Source: Adiantum capillus-veneris
Taxonomy: Eukaryota > Streptophyta > Polypodiopsida > Polypodiales > Pteridaceae
Reading direction: 5' to 3'
Assembly: GCA_014529385.2 (NCBI GenBank)
Contig: CM043944.1
Coordinates: 50,813,768-50,877,767 of the forward strand
Length of the DNA: 64,000 nt
Shown: positions 44,947-55,499 of the stretch, piece after piece
Layout: each line of letters begins with the position of its first letter
How positions within the stretch are numbered: the first letter of the stretch is position 1
Position numbers and translations under genes: made by a program
Notes under the pieces: generated by a model
The model's database searches: none
Told to the model about the DNA's origin: nothing
Seen by the model: only the letters and a program-made list of their open reading frames with translations

Positions 44947-45071
44947 CTTCTTTTTGCCCTTATCACCAAAATTTCTAGACGAATTGCTGCCAGCATAAGC
45001 ATTAGGAACATAATTTTTTCCACTCGCAGCAGAACCATAAGAAGTGGATGCATTGTTGTTACGACCCTTCT

Positions 45072-45767
45072 CTAAGAAGCAATAAAAGCCTGTTCAATTG
45101 TACGCTGCCTAGTCCTGTTTTTTTTGGAAAGTGACTCTTGCAACAACAATGTGCATAATGCATCAAACTTAACAACTTTAGGATTTCCTTGGGTCATAAG
45201 TCTCCAAGTACTAGCAAAAGTCTCGTAAGAATCTGGTAAGGCATCAAGCATAGTTTGCACAAGGGAACTATCTGAAATGACTTCACCTACAAAAATAATT
45301 TGCTCATTGATATCCTTGACACCAGCAAGGAAAGTGTCCATATCATCTTCCTCATTCATAATCTTTGACTCCATCTCTTTAAGCAACAAAGCAATTTTAG
45401 TCTCATTGCGACTTGCATAAAGACCAGCCAAAATATCCCAAGCATGTTTTGCATATTTTGCTGAGCAAATGTGCGGAACAATGGTGCACTTCACAGACAA
45501 CACAATCAATGCATTAGGCTGTGTATCCTTTACATCCCAACGATATTGTTCTGCCGTAGGCAAAACAACTCTAATAGCAGTAATCCTTACAGCAAGACCT
45601 GCCACATCCTCAGAACTAGGACGTACATCAATGCCCTCCACAATATTCCAGGCACCCTTTGACACAAGAACATGTTGCATCATGTAAGCCCACATAGGGT
45701 AATTGTCCCCATCCAACCTATTCTCAACAGTAAACATCTTGAACACATCCGGGTTGTTGTCAGCCAT
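45072..45767 (-). pseudogene. Copia Gag
   Basis: ATG at 45767 on the minus strand (MADNNPDVFKMFTVENRLDG) opens 231 codons. UBN2/Gag features are WDILAGLYASRNETKIALLL, MDTFLAGVKDINEQI, LVQTMLDALPDSYETF and STWRLMTQGN. The frame closes at 45072, just before the knuckle region in another frame. The closely related Gag at 60081 starts MADNNIDVFKMF. This start is chosen because it is shared by both copies. Confidence 0.9.
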
Positions 45768-46104
45768 AAAAAATGCCTACACCTGTGTAAAAACTGCCCG
45801 AAATGAGGAGAAACGGAGTGAGACCAACACGTGATACATAGCACAACCCGCAGTAGACTGCATGGGACCTGTTTTGGCACTGATAAAAATTTTTCACAAA
45901 ATGACAAAATTGCCTGCACAAACCTGACTGTAGTGGAAACGGAGGCCGAATGAGCCTGAATCAAAAATCTGAGCAGACTAAGCTCTACGAGTACTCCCGA
46001 AATTTTTGTCGAGCTGTGAACGCTTGCCAAAGCCCACAAATATCGGAGAAAGTGAGCAGGTGTGTGCTAAACCTACTGGCAACTAAGCCCCGGAGGACGT
46101 AACC

Positions 46105-46117
46105 TGCTCTGATACCA
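46105..46117 (-). promoter_or_regulatory. Copia primer binding site
   Basis: The minus strand reads TGGTATCAGAGCA, two bases from the 5' LTR (46120). Confidence 0.85.
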
Positions 46118-46119
46118 AT

Positions 46120-46312
46120 TGTTGGAATTAGGGTTGCAGATAAACGCACACAATAGAGAGTGTGTTACTTAGTGTGCAATGGAAAGATAGATAGCCCTAG
46201 AGTGATGGGCTTATAAACAATGCACAGTGAAAAAAACCTCCTAAAGAGGGAAAAAATGCCCCGGTAGTCCTAATGTGTTCACACACATCACTACCACATG
46301 TATATGGTAACA
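46120..46312 (-). repeat. Copia 5' LTR
   Basis: 193 bp, TGTTGGAATTAGGG...TATGGTAACA, with a ~30 bp deletion relative to 41264-41485 and 63577-63803. Confidence 0.88.
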
Positions 46313-46339
46313 AGCTTGCATGTCTACAAACTCTGACAC

Positions 46340-46484
46340 TCACTCTTTTATTTTATGGAGTCTTTGAAAGCTGAAGTAGCAAGTTCCACTTAGATAAAAC
46401 ATTTCTCATTGCAAAAAATGCCTAACTCTCTTTTTCCTTGAAATGGTATGTAGTTGCTTTTGGAAGGCTGCTAGTTTGTCAAGG

Positions 46485-46536
<52 letters not shown>

Positions 46537-46985
46537 ATTCCATGCAAGGGTGTAACAAATGTTTGATAAGTGCACATCTCCTCTTTGTGAATAGCTTATG
46601 CTTGAGGTGGTGAGAGACTGATCATGGATGTACATAGTATCTAGCTTTTCAATGCCTCTCTTGCCCTTCCATTTTGGGTCTATTGAAAACCTGTGCTCAC
46701 AAAAAAAAGAGCTTAATGTATCTTTAACCGGCTGAAATTGTAATGCACGGGCTACATTCCAAGCTTCCCTTGAAGAAAATCAATAAATTTTGCAAGTTTC
46801 AATGTAACAAATCTTCACAATTTAACCTAAAGATTGGAAGAGTTTTATTTGTGCCCATATTTATTAATATACTTCAATTAGAAAAAATAGTATAAGTAGA
46901 AGAAGCATTTCTTATTGTAGAACCGACTCTTTTTTTTTTTTGAAACAATATGTGATTGCTTATGGAGGGTTTCCAGGTTGTTGGG

Positions 46986-47030
<45 letters not shown>

Positions 47031-47485
47031 GTGTCCCATGCGAGAGTTTAATATATTTTTGATAGGTGCGCTCTCCTCTTCATGCATAGCTTGTACTTGA
47101 GGTGGTGAGAGAGTGACCGTGGTTGTACTAAACATTCAAGTTTTCAATTCCTCACATGCCCTTCCATTTTGGGTCTATTGAAGACCCGTGTTCACAAGAA
47201 AAAGGGTTTATTGTATTTTTAACTTGTTAAAATTGTAAGACCCAGGCTACATTCCAAGCTTTCCTTGAAAAAAATCGATAAATTTTTGCAAGTTTTAGTG
47301 TAAATATCGACAATTCTTCAAATTTTAACCTAACGACCAGAAGCGTTTTATTTGTGTCTCTATTTATTAAATTACTACAATTAGGAAGAATGATGTAAGT
47401 AGATGAAACATTTCTTATCATAGAATTGACTCCCTTTTTCTTGAAACAATGTCATTGCTTTTGGTTGGCTACCAATGGTTGGGGA

Positions 47486-47527
<42 letters not shown>

Positions 47528-48070
47528 GATGCCCCACGTGAGGATGTAGCAAATTTTTGACAGGTGCACGCCTTGTTTCATCACATACTATCCTTGGGGT
47601 GGTGAGAGAGTGACAATGGATGTACTGAGCTTCCAACTTTTTTTTATCCATCATGCCCTTCCATTCTGGGGCTATTTGAGGACCATGTTCACAAAAAACC
47701 GAGGTTTATTGTATTATAATTGGATAAATTTACAAAATTTGGGTTATATTCCAAGCTTTCCTTGAAGAAAACCGGTAAACTTTTGCATTTTTTAGTGCAA
47801 ATATTGTCAATTCTTCAGATGTTGACCTAAAAATCAAAAGATCTTTTATTATGCCTTTATATATTTCCAATGTTTGCAAAAAACGAGGGTTTACTATATT
47901 TTTAACTAGCTAAAATTGGAAAATCTTGGCTAAATTCCAAGCCTACAATGAAAAAAATTGAAAAAGTTTTGCAAATTTTAGCGATAAATTCTCAAATTTT
48001 GGCCTAAAAACGAAAAGAGTTTTAATTGTGCCGTTCTTTACTTCGAGTACGATCTTTTTTGGCAAGCCTA
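46340..48070. repeat. ~500 bp tandem array with (CT)n in each unit
   Basis: Three full units and a partial fourth share landmarks: cttgaaa(t/c)aat, (TC)n, aggtggtgagaga, gcccttccattttgggtctattga, caagctt(c/t)ccttgaa, and attaggaaaaa. The (TC)n tracts start near 46488, 46990 and 47488, about 500 bp apart. Units are well diverged, yet each keeps a TC tract in the same place. Confidence 0.85.
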
Positions 48071-48680
48071 GTAAATTAGTTTGATTAGGAAAAATGTTTT
48101 TAGCAAGCCCTATTTGAGACCTCACGTGCTACATGATTATGTTGTCCCACGTGAGGCATAGGTGGTGTCAGCGCGATTGCGAGACCATCTGACTTTGCCT
48201 CTTTTGGTGAAGTTATAGCATGTAGTGTGCACGTCCTCGGGGTTAGTAGAATAGCTATGCATGTAGGTGCCTAGCACAAGGTTTTTGCTAAACATTGCCT
48301 GATGTGTGGAGCTTAGCATGTAGGGATTTCATTCATGTCTTCTCGTGAAGTGCGAAGTGGTAATAACTCATGTTATCAAAACTCAATGAGAGTGTTAATA
48401 ACATCAAATTCACAAGCACCTGCTAGAACTGGCCCTTCCTCTTATCCCGACGATCTTTTTGTGTAGCCCGGCAGGCGCGACGGGCAAGCTGTCATGCACG
48501 ACGAGCTCGACTATATCCTCTTCTTGCCCCCAGTTTCTAGAGGTGGCTATATACACGATATCTCATCCTTGCATCTGTCTATTTTGGCACACTTGTTGGC
48601 TTAGTTGAGGCATTGGTTTTCATTTAGATAGCTTTGATTCCTATATTTTTTAACATCATGAATAGTTACAACTGGCTTTC
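48071..48680. other. Unassigned stretch
   Basis: No gene found. cccacgtgaggc occurs twice in weak form (48118 and 48148). Confidence 0.5.
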
Positions 48681-49295
48681 ACTTGGGTGTCTATCCGCCT
48701 GGAAACAGGTTTGGGTAGGAGCATCCTTGCGGAGGATATAGGTGGTGCAAGTGCTTGGGGCTCATTTCTATGGTTGGAATGAAGTGCTCCTTATCACTAC
48801 ACGTATGTATTGTTTGTTACATATAGTTACCTTCCCTGGGTGTCTATCCGCCTAGAAATAGGTTTGGGTAGGGAGCATCCTTGCGGAGGGTATAGGTGGT
48901 GCAAGTGCTTGGGGCTCATTTTTGTGGCTAGAATGGAGCACTCCTTATCACTACACCTACGTATTGTTTGTCACATTTAGTTACCTCCCTCGGGTGTCTA
49001 TCTGCCTGAAAATAGGTTTGGGTAGTGAACATCCTTGTGAAGGGTTTAGATAGTGCAAGTGTTTGGAGATCATTCCTATGGTTGGAATGGAGCTCTTCTT
49101 ATCACTGCACTGACATTGTTGTTTGTTATGTTTAGTTACCTTCCCTGGGTGTCTCTCCGTCTGGAAACAAGTTTGGATAGAGAGCATCCTTGTGAATGGT
49201 TAGATGGTGCAAGTGTGTGGGGCTCATTTCTATGGTTGGAATGGAGTGCTCCCGATCAGTACACCGGCATACTTGTCTACCCATTTCTATTGTTG
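48681..49295. repeat. 154 bp tandem array, four copies
   Basis: gggtgtctatccgcctggaaa starts at 48685, 48838, 48992 and 49147. Each unit ends cttatcactacac...tgtttgt(t/c)acatttagttac. It ends about 125 bp before the transposase start. Confidence 0.93.
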
Positions 49296-49419
49296 AAATC
49301 AAATTTTCACTTCTTTTGCTTTATGTTTATATATATATTATTTTACTTTATTATACAATTTTTCAATTAAATACTGTTTTTCAAAAACCTACTATTTTTA
49401 CAATTGTATGAATGTATAG

Positions 49420-51120
49420 GTGGCTTGTGAACTTGTCATGGACACCAATGCTTGCTCTCAAAACATCAATGTAGTTACTTCTCGCCCATCGACTGGTGGT
49501 GAAGTATCAAACAATGGAACTTCCACTAAAGGGAAGTGCAAGCCCATCATTGGTAAGGTGACAAGGCCTGAGTGGCAATTTGTTGAGAACGTAAGATCAT
49601 TTATAGATTGGTGTTGCAATTTATGTGGCAAAGAAAAATCAGGAGGTGCACAATCTACTCTTGCACAAGCTATCTATTTTACATGCGGTTCTATGTTGAT
49701 GGTCACACGAGAGTCATGGAAGCATGCATGGAAGAATATCGATGAGTATGGGGCTGGTTTTTCCCCTCCATCATCTCATCAAATGCGGACAACATTCTTG
49801 GATAAATGCTTTGTAGACACAAAAAAAGAAGTTGATAGATTGATCTTGAAATCAATTGATCAAACAAAATGCACTATAGTCAGTGATGGACGATCAAATG
49901 TCCAACGCAGGCCGCTTATTTATGTTATGCTATTCAGTCCTTGAGCAGAGTGCTTTATTATAATCACAGAAAAAATTCATAAAGTTGGTATCCAGAATGT
50001 AGTACATGTGATAATGGACAATGCCAAAAGTTGCAGAGGAGCGAGTCGTCTCTTGGAGGAGCGGCTTCCTAGCTTGTACACGTTTGGTTGCAATGCACAT
50101 AGCTTGAATCTTGTGTTGCAGGATTGGTGTAAGAAAGACGACAATGATTGGTTCAAAATCATTATAGAATATAATGCAAGGAAGGTGGTGAAGTTTATTT
50201 TGAAGAGACAATGTGTGCTAGACATGTATCGGCAACGTATGTCCACAATATTGAAGCTTCCATGTGAAACCACATTTTGCACTAACTTCTACACTGTGGA
50301 GAGTCTTTTTTTGCAAAATATAAATGTTGTTTTGGAGACATTTGTTTGGATGGCTTCTATGAGTGGGAAGAAGAAAAATCGGTACTAGTAAAAACAAAGG
50401 TTCGATCCGTGAAAGGGTTTATTGATGATAGACACTTTTGGTCTGATGTTGAGGACACATACTTGGTGATGAGGCATGTGATGATATCTTTGCGTTAGTT
50501 TGATCTTAAGTTACCCAATATAGGAAAGGCATACATGAGCTAGTATAATGTTCAGGAGAGCTCGAACTCTCCTTCAAAGCCAAAAAATTGTTTGATCAAG
50601 CCCTGGAGAGCACCTTTTAATAAGGTTAAAAGAGATATCTTGAATAAGTATGTACATGCTTGATGGGTTAGTGCACATAGCCCATGACAGAGTGTTTCTT
50701 TTTTGCTTGTATCTAGAGTATTGGAACATGGATTGTGATGATTTAAATAAGGAGGTGATCAAAGACTTCTATGATGTGGTAAGTTATTTCTACAGTAATC
50801 TAGATGATCAAGTCCAAGCAACAAGAGGGTAAAGGAGGGCCTTTTCAATTCGGAGTTTGTGCAAAACCTTACATCATAACAACCAGCATGGAGATAGTGG
50901 CTCATGAATTGTGCTTCGGTGCCTACATTGCGTCGATTGACCATTGGGATTCTTGCACCAATTCAAGTTCCGAGAGAAACTAGAGTACGTACAGCTATGT
51001 ACACTCAACTATTTGTAATCGGCTTCTGAGTGACCGAGCCAAGAAATTGGTTTACCTATATTGCAATCACATGCTACTTAGAAATATTCAATCAGAAGGT
51101 ATGAAGAAGATAGACCGAGG
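49420..51120 (+). pseudogene. hAT-superfamily transposase, broken
   Basis: The frame opens at MACELVMDTN (49420). It has a degenerate BED-type zinc finger (WCCNLCGKEKSGGAQ), then hAT/DUF659 features: HAWKNIDEYGAGFSPPSSHQMR, DQTKCTIVSDGRSNVQRRP. One in-frame TGA at 49942 interrupts it. The same frame then gives VHVIMDNAKSCRGASRLLEE and FGCNAHSLNLVLQDW, standing for the TDNA and CAAHCLNL motifs with catalytic Asp. After 50388 the frame is scrambled. A C-terminal hATC dimerisation remnant (CNRLLSDRAKKLVYLYCNHM) is legible near 51015-51080. I could not define terminal inverted repeats or an 8 bp duplication. Confidence 0.82.
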
Positions 51121-51671
51121 GGGACTGTGGATATGAATGAAGATAACCATGAGCAAGGGGAAGAGGTGACAGTTAAAGAACTTGAGTTTTGTGAGCTTGG
51201 TGGATGTACTTTGCTTGAATTGAATGTGAACCTTGAGGTAGATGATTTTCCTCGTACACGACAATGAAGGGAATTGCGGAGCAATGATGTAAACATAGAT
51301 AGCATTGTAGGTTAACACTTCATTGAGGTGCAGGACAATTGAATGTAGTGCAAACCCTTTTTTTGTGGCTTGTGGCCCGTGGACCAGGCTCGTGGACCAA
51401 GTGACATACCACAACTTTTATTTTATTGCCATTCCACACGGTAGTCTGTAGTCTGAGTATTATCTTTTTGGAATTCCAATGGAAGACTTTATACACTTTG
51501 AATTTATAACATTACTTTATGCACCAAGGAAGACTATGAAACCTTCATGGATCAATTTCACAACATTCAAAAAGTCAAAACAAGTTTTACAAGGCTTCAA
51601 TGTACATTGCAAGGGAGACATATACAAGGATCATAAGAGTCATTGTTATCCACTCAGGCTAAGATGTTTAC
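51121..51671. other. hAT 3' region, no other gene
   Basis: Probably the transposon's 3' part. It is interrupted by the solo LTR at 51672. Confidence 0.5.
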
Positions 51672-52940
51672 TGTCATAATAATCAACATCTAATTATCCT
51701 AAATGATTTTCTCATGTTAAATTGATCATTTAATATGGGGAAGTGCTAGGGGAGAAAAAGCTAGAATATTGGTTAAGCTAGCAGACCGGCCACAGTAGGG
51801 ATCCAAAGGAGGAAAAATAGGGATCCAAAGGAGGGAAAATAGGGATCCAAAGGGGGGGCCATCTGCAAAAGATCCATGTGCAACAATGGGCTGAAAAGAC
51901 CCTAAGGTTCAGCCCATTAAGACTTCCAAAATGCTAAGGTTCCAAAATTCAAAATTTATGTCCAAAGGTCAACCCTAGGGGAATTGGATGCTTTGTGTGT
52001 GACCAAAAAAGTCTTTGTACATCCCTACTTGGGAGGGGGCAAGCCTTTCTTCTAGGGGATGAGAGAGAAAGCCACACACACACACACAAGCTCCCTTTAC
52101 ACAAAGGGAATGAGGGACACATGTCAGCTCCCTAGGCCAGATGCCCACAAGGTGTGCCCAATTCCTATTGGAGGGCCTTGGAGGTGGACCAATGAGAATT
52201 AGGCTAGAGTAAATCTAGTTTAATTAATTTAAAAGCACTTAATAAAAAGAACCAATGAAAATTAAGTCTCCTGGATGATTATTGGACAGCCCGTGAAGGG
52301 GTCCAATAGGAATTGAGCAGCCCAATGGGCTACTTAATTCCTATTGGTCAGAAAGGGGAAAGGTCCAATGGGGATTTAATTCATTTAAATCAATTAAGTT
52401 TAATTGATTAAGCTCTCACAAAAGGGGAAAGGGGGACACATGTCAGAAGGCTATCACTTATGCTGCTTAACAGCCATTGGCTTGACTTGGGGAGGTCCAA
52501 TGGGGGAAAAGCAAGAGCAAATAGCAAGAGGGCTCCCCCAAGAGAGAGAGGGGGCTGATTTTTGCAAGGCATAATCACACACACACTCACACAATCTCAT
52601 GTGTGAAGAAAGAGAAGACTATCTCTTCCCAAGATTTAATGGAGAGCTCATCACCTACTCCAAGCTTGTGAGATAGAAGCCTACATCGACACACTCTTGG
52701 TATGTGGATGCAAATCCAACCAAGAGCCAAGCTTCAATGCATGATCATCTCCTCTACCATGCTAATTAATAAGCTAATCTATGCTAATATGAGTGATTAT
52801 GTGAGGAGATGTACATATTTCTCGTAAGATACTCCTTCTTTCTCTCAATCTACTCTCATACCTTGCTAGCTCTCACCATCTTCGAAGGTGTGTGAGGTCT
52901 TGGGTCTGAGACCGGGGATAATTTAAGTTGTGTTTGCTAA

Positions 52941-53201
52941 GTGTTTTGCTTAGTGCATGAAGCTTTCATCTTCATTGCACTAGCTAGTCTTGAAGGAACA
53001 CAAAGAATTGTATTGTACAATGTCTCTCGTGATGGGAGAAACCATAATACAAAGCCTTTTGGAGGGGGGACCGGCTCCATACAAATCCGGTTCTCAACTG
53101 TTGTCAATAGCTTAATTTCTCTCTCTCTTGAAAGTATTGTTGATGCTATCCAACTAGGTGTTATGCTTTTTGTTGCTCTCTCCACCCAAGCACTCTTGTA
53201 A
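52941..53201 (+). CDS. Small ORF conserved in all three chromovirus LTRs
   Basis: An 86-codon frame starting MFCLVHEAFIFIALASLEGT is also open at 20724-20512 and 30340-30128 on the minus strand. Those copies share GRNHNTKPFGGGTGS and end earlier after ESIVDAI. It has a hydrophobic start and a Gly-rich centre, with no family I recognise. It lies in the transcribed part of the LTR, just before AATAAA at 53223. Conservation may simply reflect recent common origin, so coding function is unproven. Confidence 0.3.
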   Translation: MFCLVHEAFIFIALASLEGTQRIVLYNVSRDGRNHNTKPFGGGTGSIQIRFSTVVNSLISLSLESIVDAIQLGVMLFVALSTQALL

Positions 53202-53222
53202 TTCTCATTAGGAATCTATTCT

Positions 53223-53228
53223 AATAAA
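53223..53228 (+). promoter_or_regulatory. LTR polyadenylation signal
   Basis: AATAAA in tctaataaaatgcccactatg. The same words occur in the other two LTRs, on their coding strand. Confidence 0.6.
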
Positions 53229-53329
53229 ATGCCCACTATGTTCATGTTAATTTCCGCTACACACAAGTTTTTAGGCCATTAAATGTTACATTTACAATTT
53301 ACAAAGATAAATTCAAATTATCCAAAATA

Positions 53330-53476
53330 GACTCTCTCTCCAAGGCCTGCCATTGTTTTGAGTTGAAGAGCTTGTAATTATCCAAAATAGAGTCTCTCTC
53401 TAGGGCCTGCCATTGTTTTGAGTTGAAGTGCTTGTAATTATCCAAAATGTCAAGCTCGTCAACTCAAAACAATGGC
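53330..53476. repeat. ~60 bp direct repeat plus hairpin
   Basis: ttatccaaaatag(a/a)(c/g)tctctctc...ccattgttttgagttgaag occurs at 53324 and 53384. A perfect 16-base reverse complement (caactcaaaacaatgg) at 53460 can pair with either copy, giving a stem that extends imperfectly to ~28 bp. Confidence 0.85.
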
Positions 53477-54977
53477 CTTGGTGCAAGATAACAATAAAGT
53501 TCTTACTTTTGATTGTGTTCTTCTTATCATAGATTTTGAAGTCTAAGGTTTTGCCTCTACTTGTTTTGTAGTGCTTGGCACAAAGGTTGCTTTTGTGCAC
53601 AAATAGTGAAAGGTTGCAGGTTAGAGAGGTCAAGTGTCACCACGTTTTCTCTAAAACAATCTTCTTTTTTATATCTTGCAGGTAGGTGCTTCAAATCCAT
53701 GCTTATTAGATGTGGGCAATCTCATCCTTATGTATAATTTAGGATTGTTTATTCTCAATTGGATGAAAATACTTGCAAATTTATACAACATATACTCTAC
53801 AAGTGTCTTTATACAACTTGAAAATGTTGAACTCATACATGTTTTTGTTTGAAGAACATGTCTCTAACGCGTCATGATATAAGGTGACCTGTTTCTATGC
53901 TAGTTGAGTGGCGTTGTTTGCAGGAATGGCTCTAGGAACTGGCATAACATGAAGATTTTACAGTGGCACAAAGCTCTCGTAAAGCAATGTGGCTCCCACT
54001 ACACCAAAAATCATTATGCTAACATGGAGAGATCCCTAGTAGGATAATACAACATCTTTTCATCAGCAACACATCTTTTCCTAACATGAGGGCACTCCCA
54101 CCAAAGATATTTTTATGTGATGGTCACCCCATGAGCATACCATGTCATGGAATGGATGTAAGAACTATGACCGCACTACCCCTTGGAAGTTGTTCACGAA
54201 TGTATGTTATGATCAAAGTTAATGAGAATAAATTTGGACTTTTTTGTTTGTTGATGTGTAAGAGCACTTTAGGTCTACCATATTTTAAATTGTTTTGATA
54301 AGTTAAATAAGATTTGTAGTTATTTAAAGTGTAAATTTGTTTTTGTTTGGTAAGATTGTACATTAGAAGACATGATAAAGTACAAGAGATCTTGACGAAG
54401 TAAACCTTGATGAAATTCCTACCATGCACTTGTAACACCATACCTCTCCTTGAACCCTTTGACTTCTATTATTGTGGGAAGTCCAAGGGGAGGGACTATT
54501 TTTAAATTTCTAGCAATAAATTTTTTTTGAAGGAAAGTTTAGTTATTTTAAAGTGTGTACACAGTTTAGGAGTTCATTCTGATTGTTTTTCCTTCAGTTT
54601 CAAATTCTTACGGAGTGCACTCCTTAAAAGACACTTTTGAAAAGACACTTTTGAAGGTGTTAGGGTGAGATGTTAGGAAAGTTTTGTATGTAGGAAATAC
54701 AGTCCTTAACACAATAAAAAACATTGGTTCTTTGAGCATTTTCAGATTCCATGGTTTTAATGCTCGTTGGAGCTCGTACATTAAGGAAAAAGTAAGAAAT
54801 GTCCGTTTTACATCATTTTATTAGAAATTTTCAACTTGCACGTTGGATTTTGGAGAATCCGAGTAAGATGTGATTTTTTTGCAGCACACGATGGTCAAAG
54901 TGCGCAACGAGATGAACTAATTCATGTGAGACAAGCCCAGACAGGTTCAGAGCCGATTGGAACTAGAAGTTGTTGAA
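53477..54977. other. Unassigned stretch
   Basis: No gene, RT motif or clear repeat. It is AT-rich. Confidence 0.5.
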
Positions 54978-55155
54978 TCATGACCATACTCTAAAAAAAG
55001 ACTATATTTGTCATTTTAAGGCCACAGGGGGGGCACGTAGAATGGCGATCCATTTTTCGTGGATGGCCATTCTATGCGCCCTTGTGACCCCTCTTGTTGA
55101 GGGTCCCTTTGGCCTTAAAATGACAAATAGAGTCTTTTTTTGGAGCATGGCCATG
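54978..55155. repeat. Long palindrome A
   Basis: Arms tcatg(a/g)ccat(a/g)ct...aaaaaaagact...atttgtcattttaaggcc and their reverse complement close around gatccatttttcgtggatggcc. The left arm lacks the gaccctcaacaagag block that palindrome B keeps. Confidence 0.85.
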
Positions 55156-55296
55156 AGATAGAAGTGTGCAGTTTGATGTATTTATATCAAACTCCCACCC
55201 ACCCCGAAATGGAAATACCTAAACTTTGTATCATGCTCATCAACCATTTTTTACTTGTGTCCACCCCTTGTTCTTGAGAATTTCTTGGTATGTATT

Positions 55297-55446
55297 TGCC
55301 ATTTTAAGGCCCCAGGGACCCTCAACAAGAGAGGCCACAAGGGCGTGCAGAATGGCCATCCATTTTCCTTGGATGGCCATTCTGCGCGCCCTTGTGGCCC
55401 CTCTTGTTGAGGATTCCCGAGGCCTTAAAATGAAAAATAGGGGCTT
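55297..55446. repeat. Long palindrome B
   Basis: Near-perfect inverted repeat with arms of ~65 bp (left: cattttaaggccccagggac...gaatggccatcca; right: its complement) around a 7-base loop ttttcct. It is related to palindrome A, about 310 bp downstream in the same order, including the right flank (gcatggccatgagatag). Confidence 0.9.
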
Positions 55447-55499
55447 TTTGTAATGCATGGCCATGAGATAGAGGTGTAGTGTTTGATGTAATCAGAGCA

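Larger units (their letters stand above)
41264..46312 (-). mobile_element. Ty1/copia retrotransposon on minus strand
   Basis: Short LTRs at 41264-41485 and 46120-46312 bracket a minus-strand gag-protease-integrase-RT-RNaseH order, the copia order. A tRNA-iMet-type PBS is next to the 5' LTR and a G-rich polypurine tract next to the 3' LTR. It is the same family as the copia copy at 59735-63803 on the other strand. Several frameshifts and stops are present. No clean target duplication is seen (ggctc at the left, agctt at the right). Confidence 0.9.
51672..53290 (+). mobile_element. Solo LTR of the chromovirus family
   Basis: 1619 bp from TGTCATAATA to AAATGTTACA, the reverse complement of the LTRs at 20375 and 29991. 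It is flanked by a perfect 5 bp duplication TTTAC (51667-51671 and 53291-53295). No internal sequence is present, so the two LTRs of a complete insertion recombined. It lies in the 3' part of the hAT relic, giving the order hAT first, chromovirus second. Confidence 0.93.
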
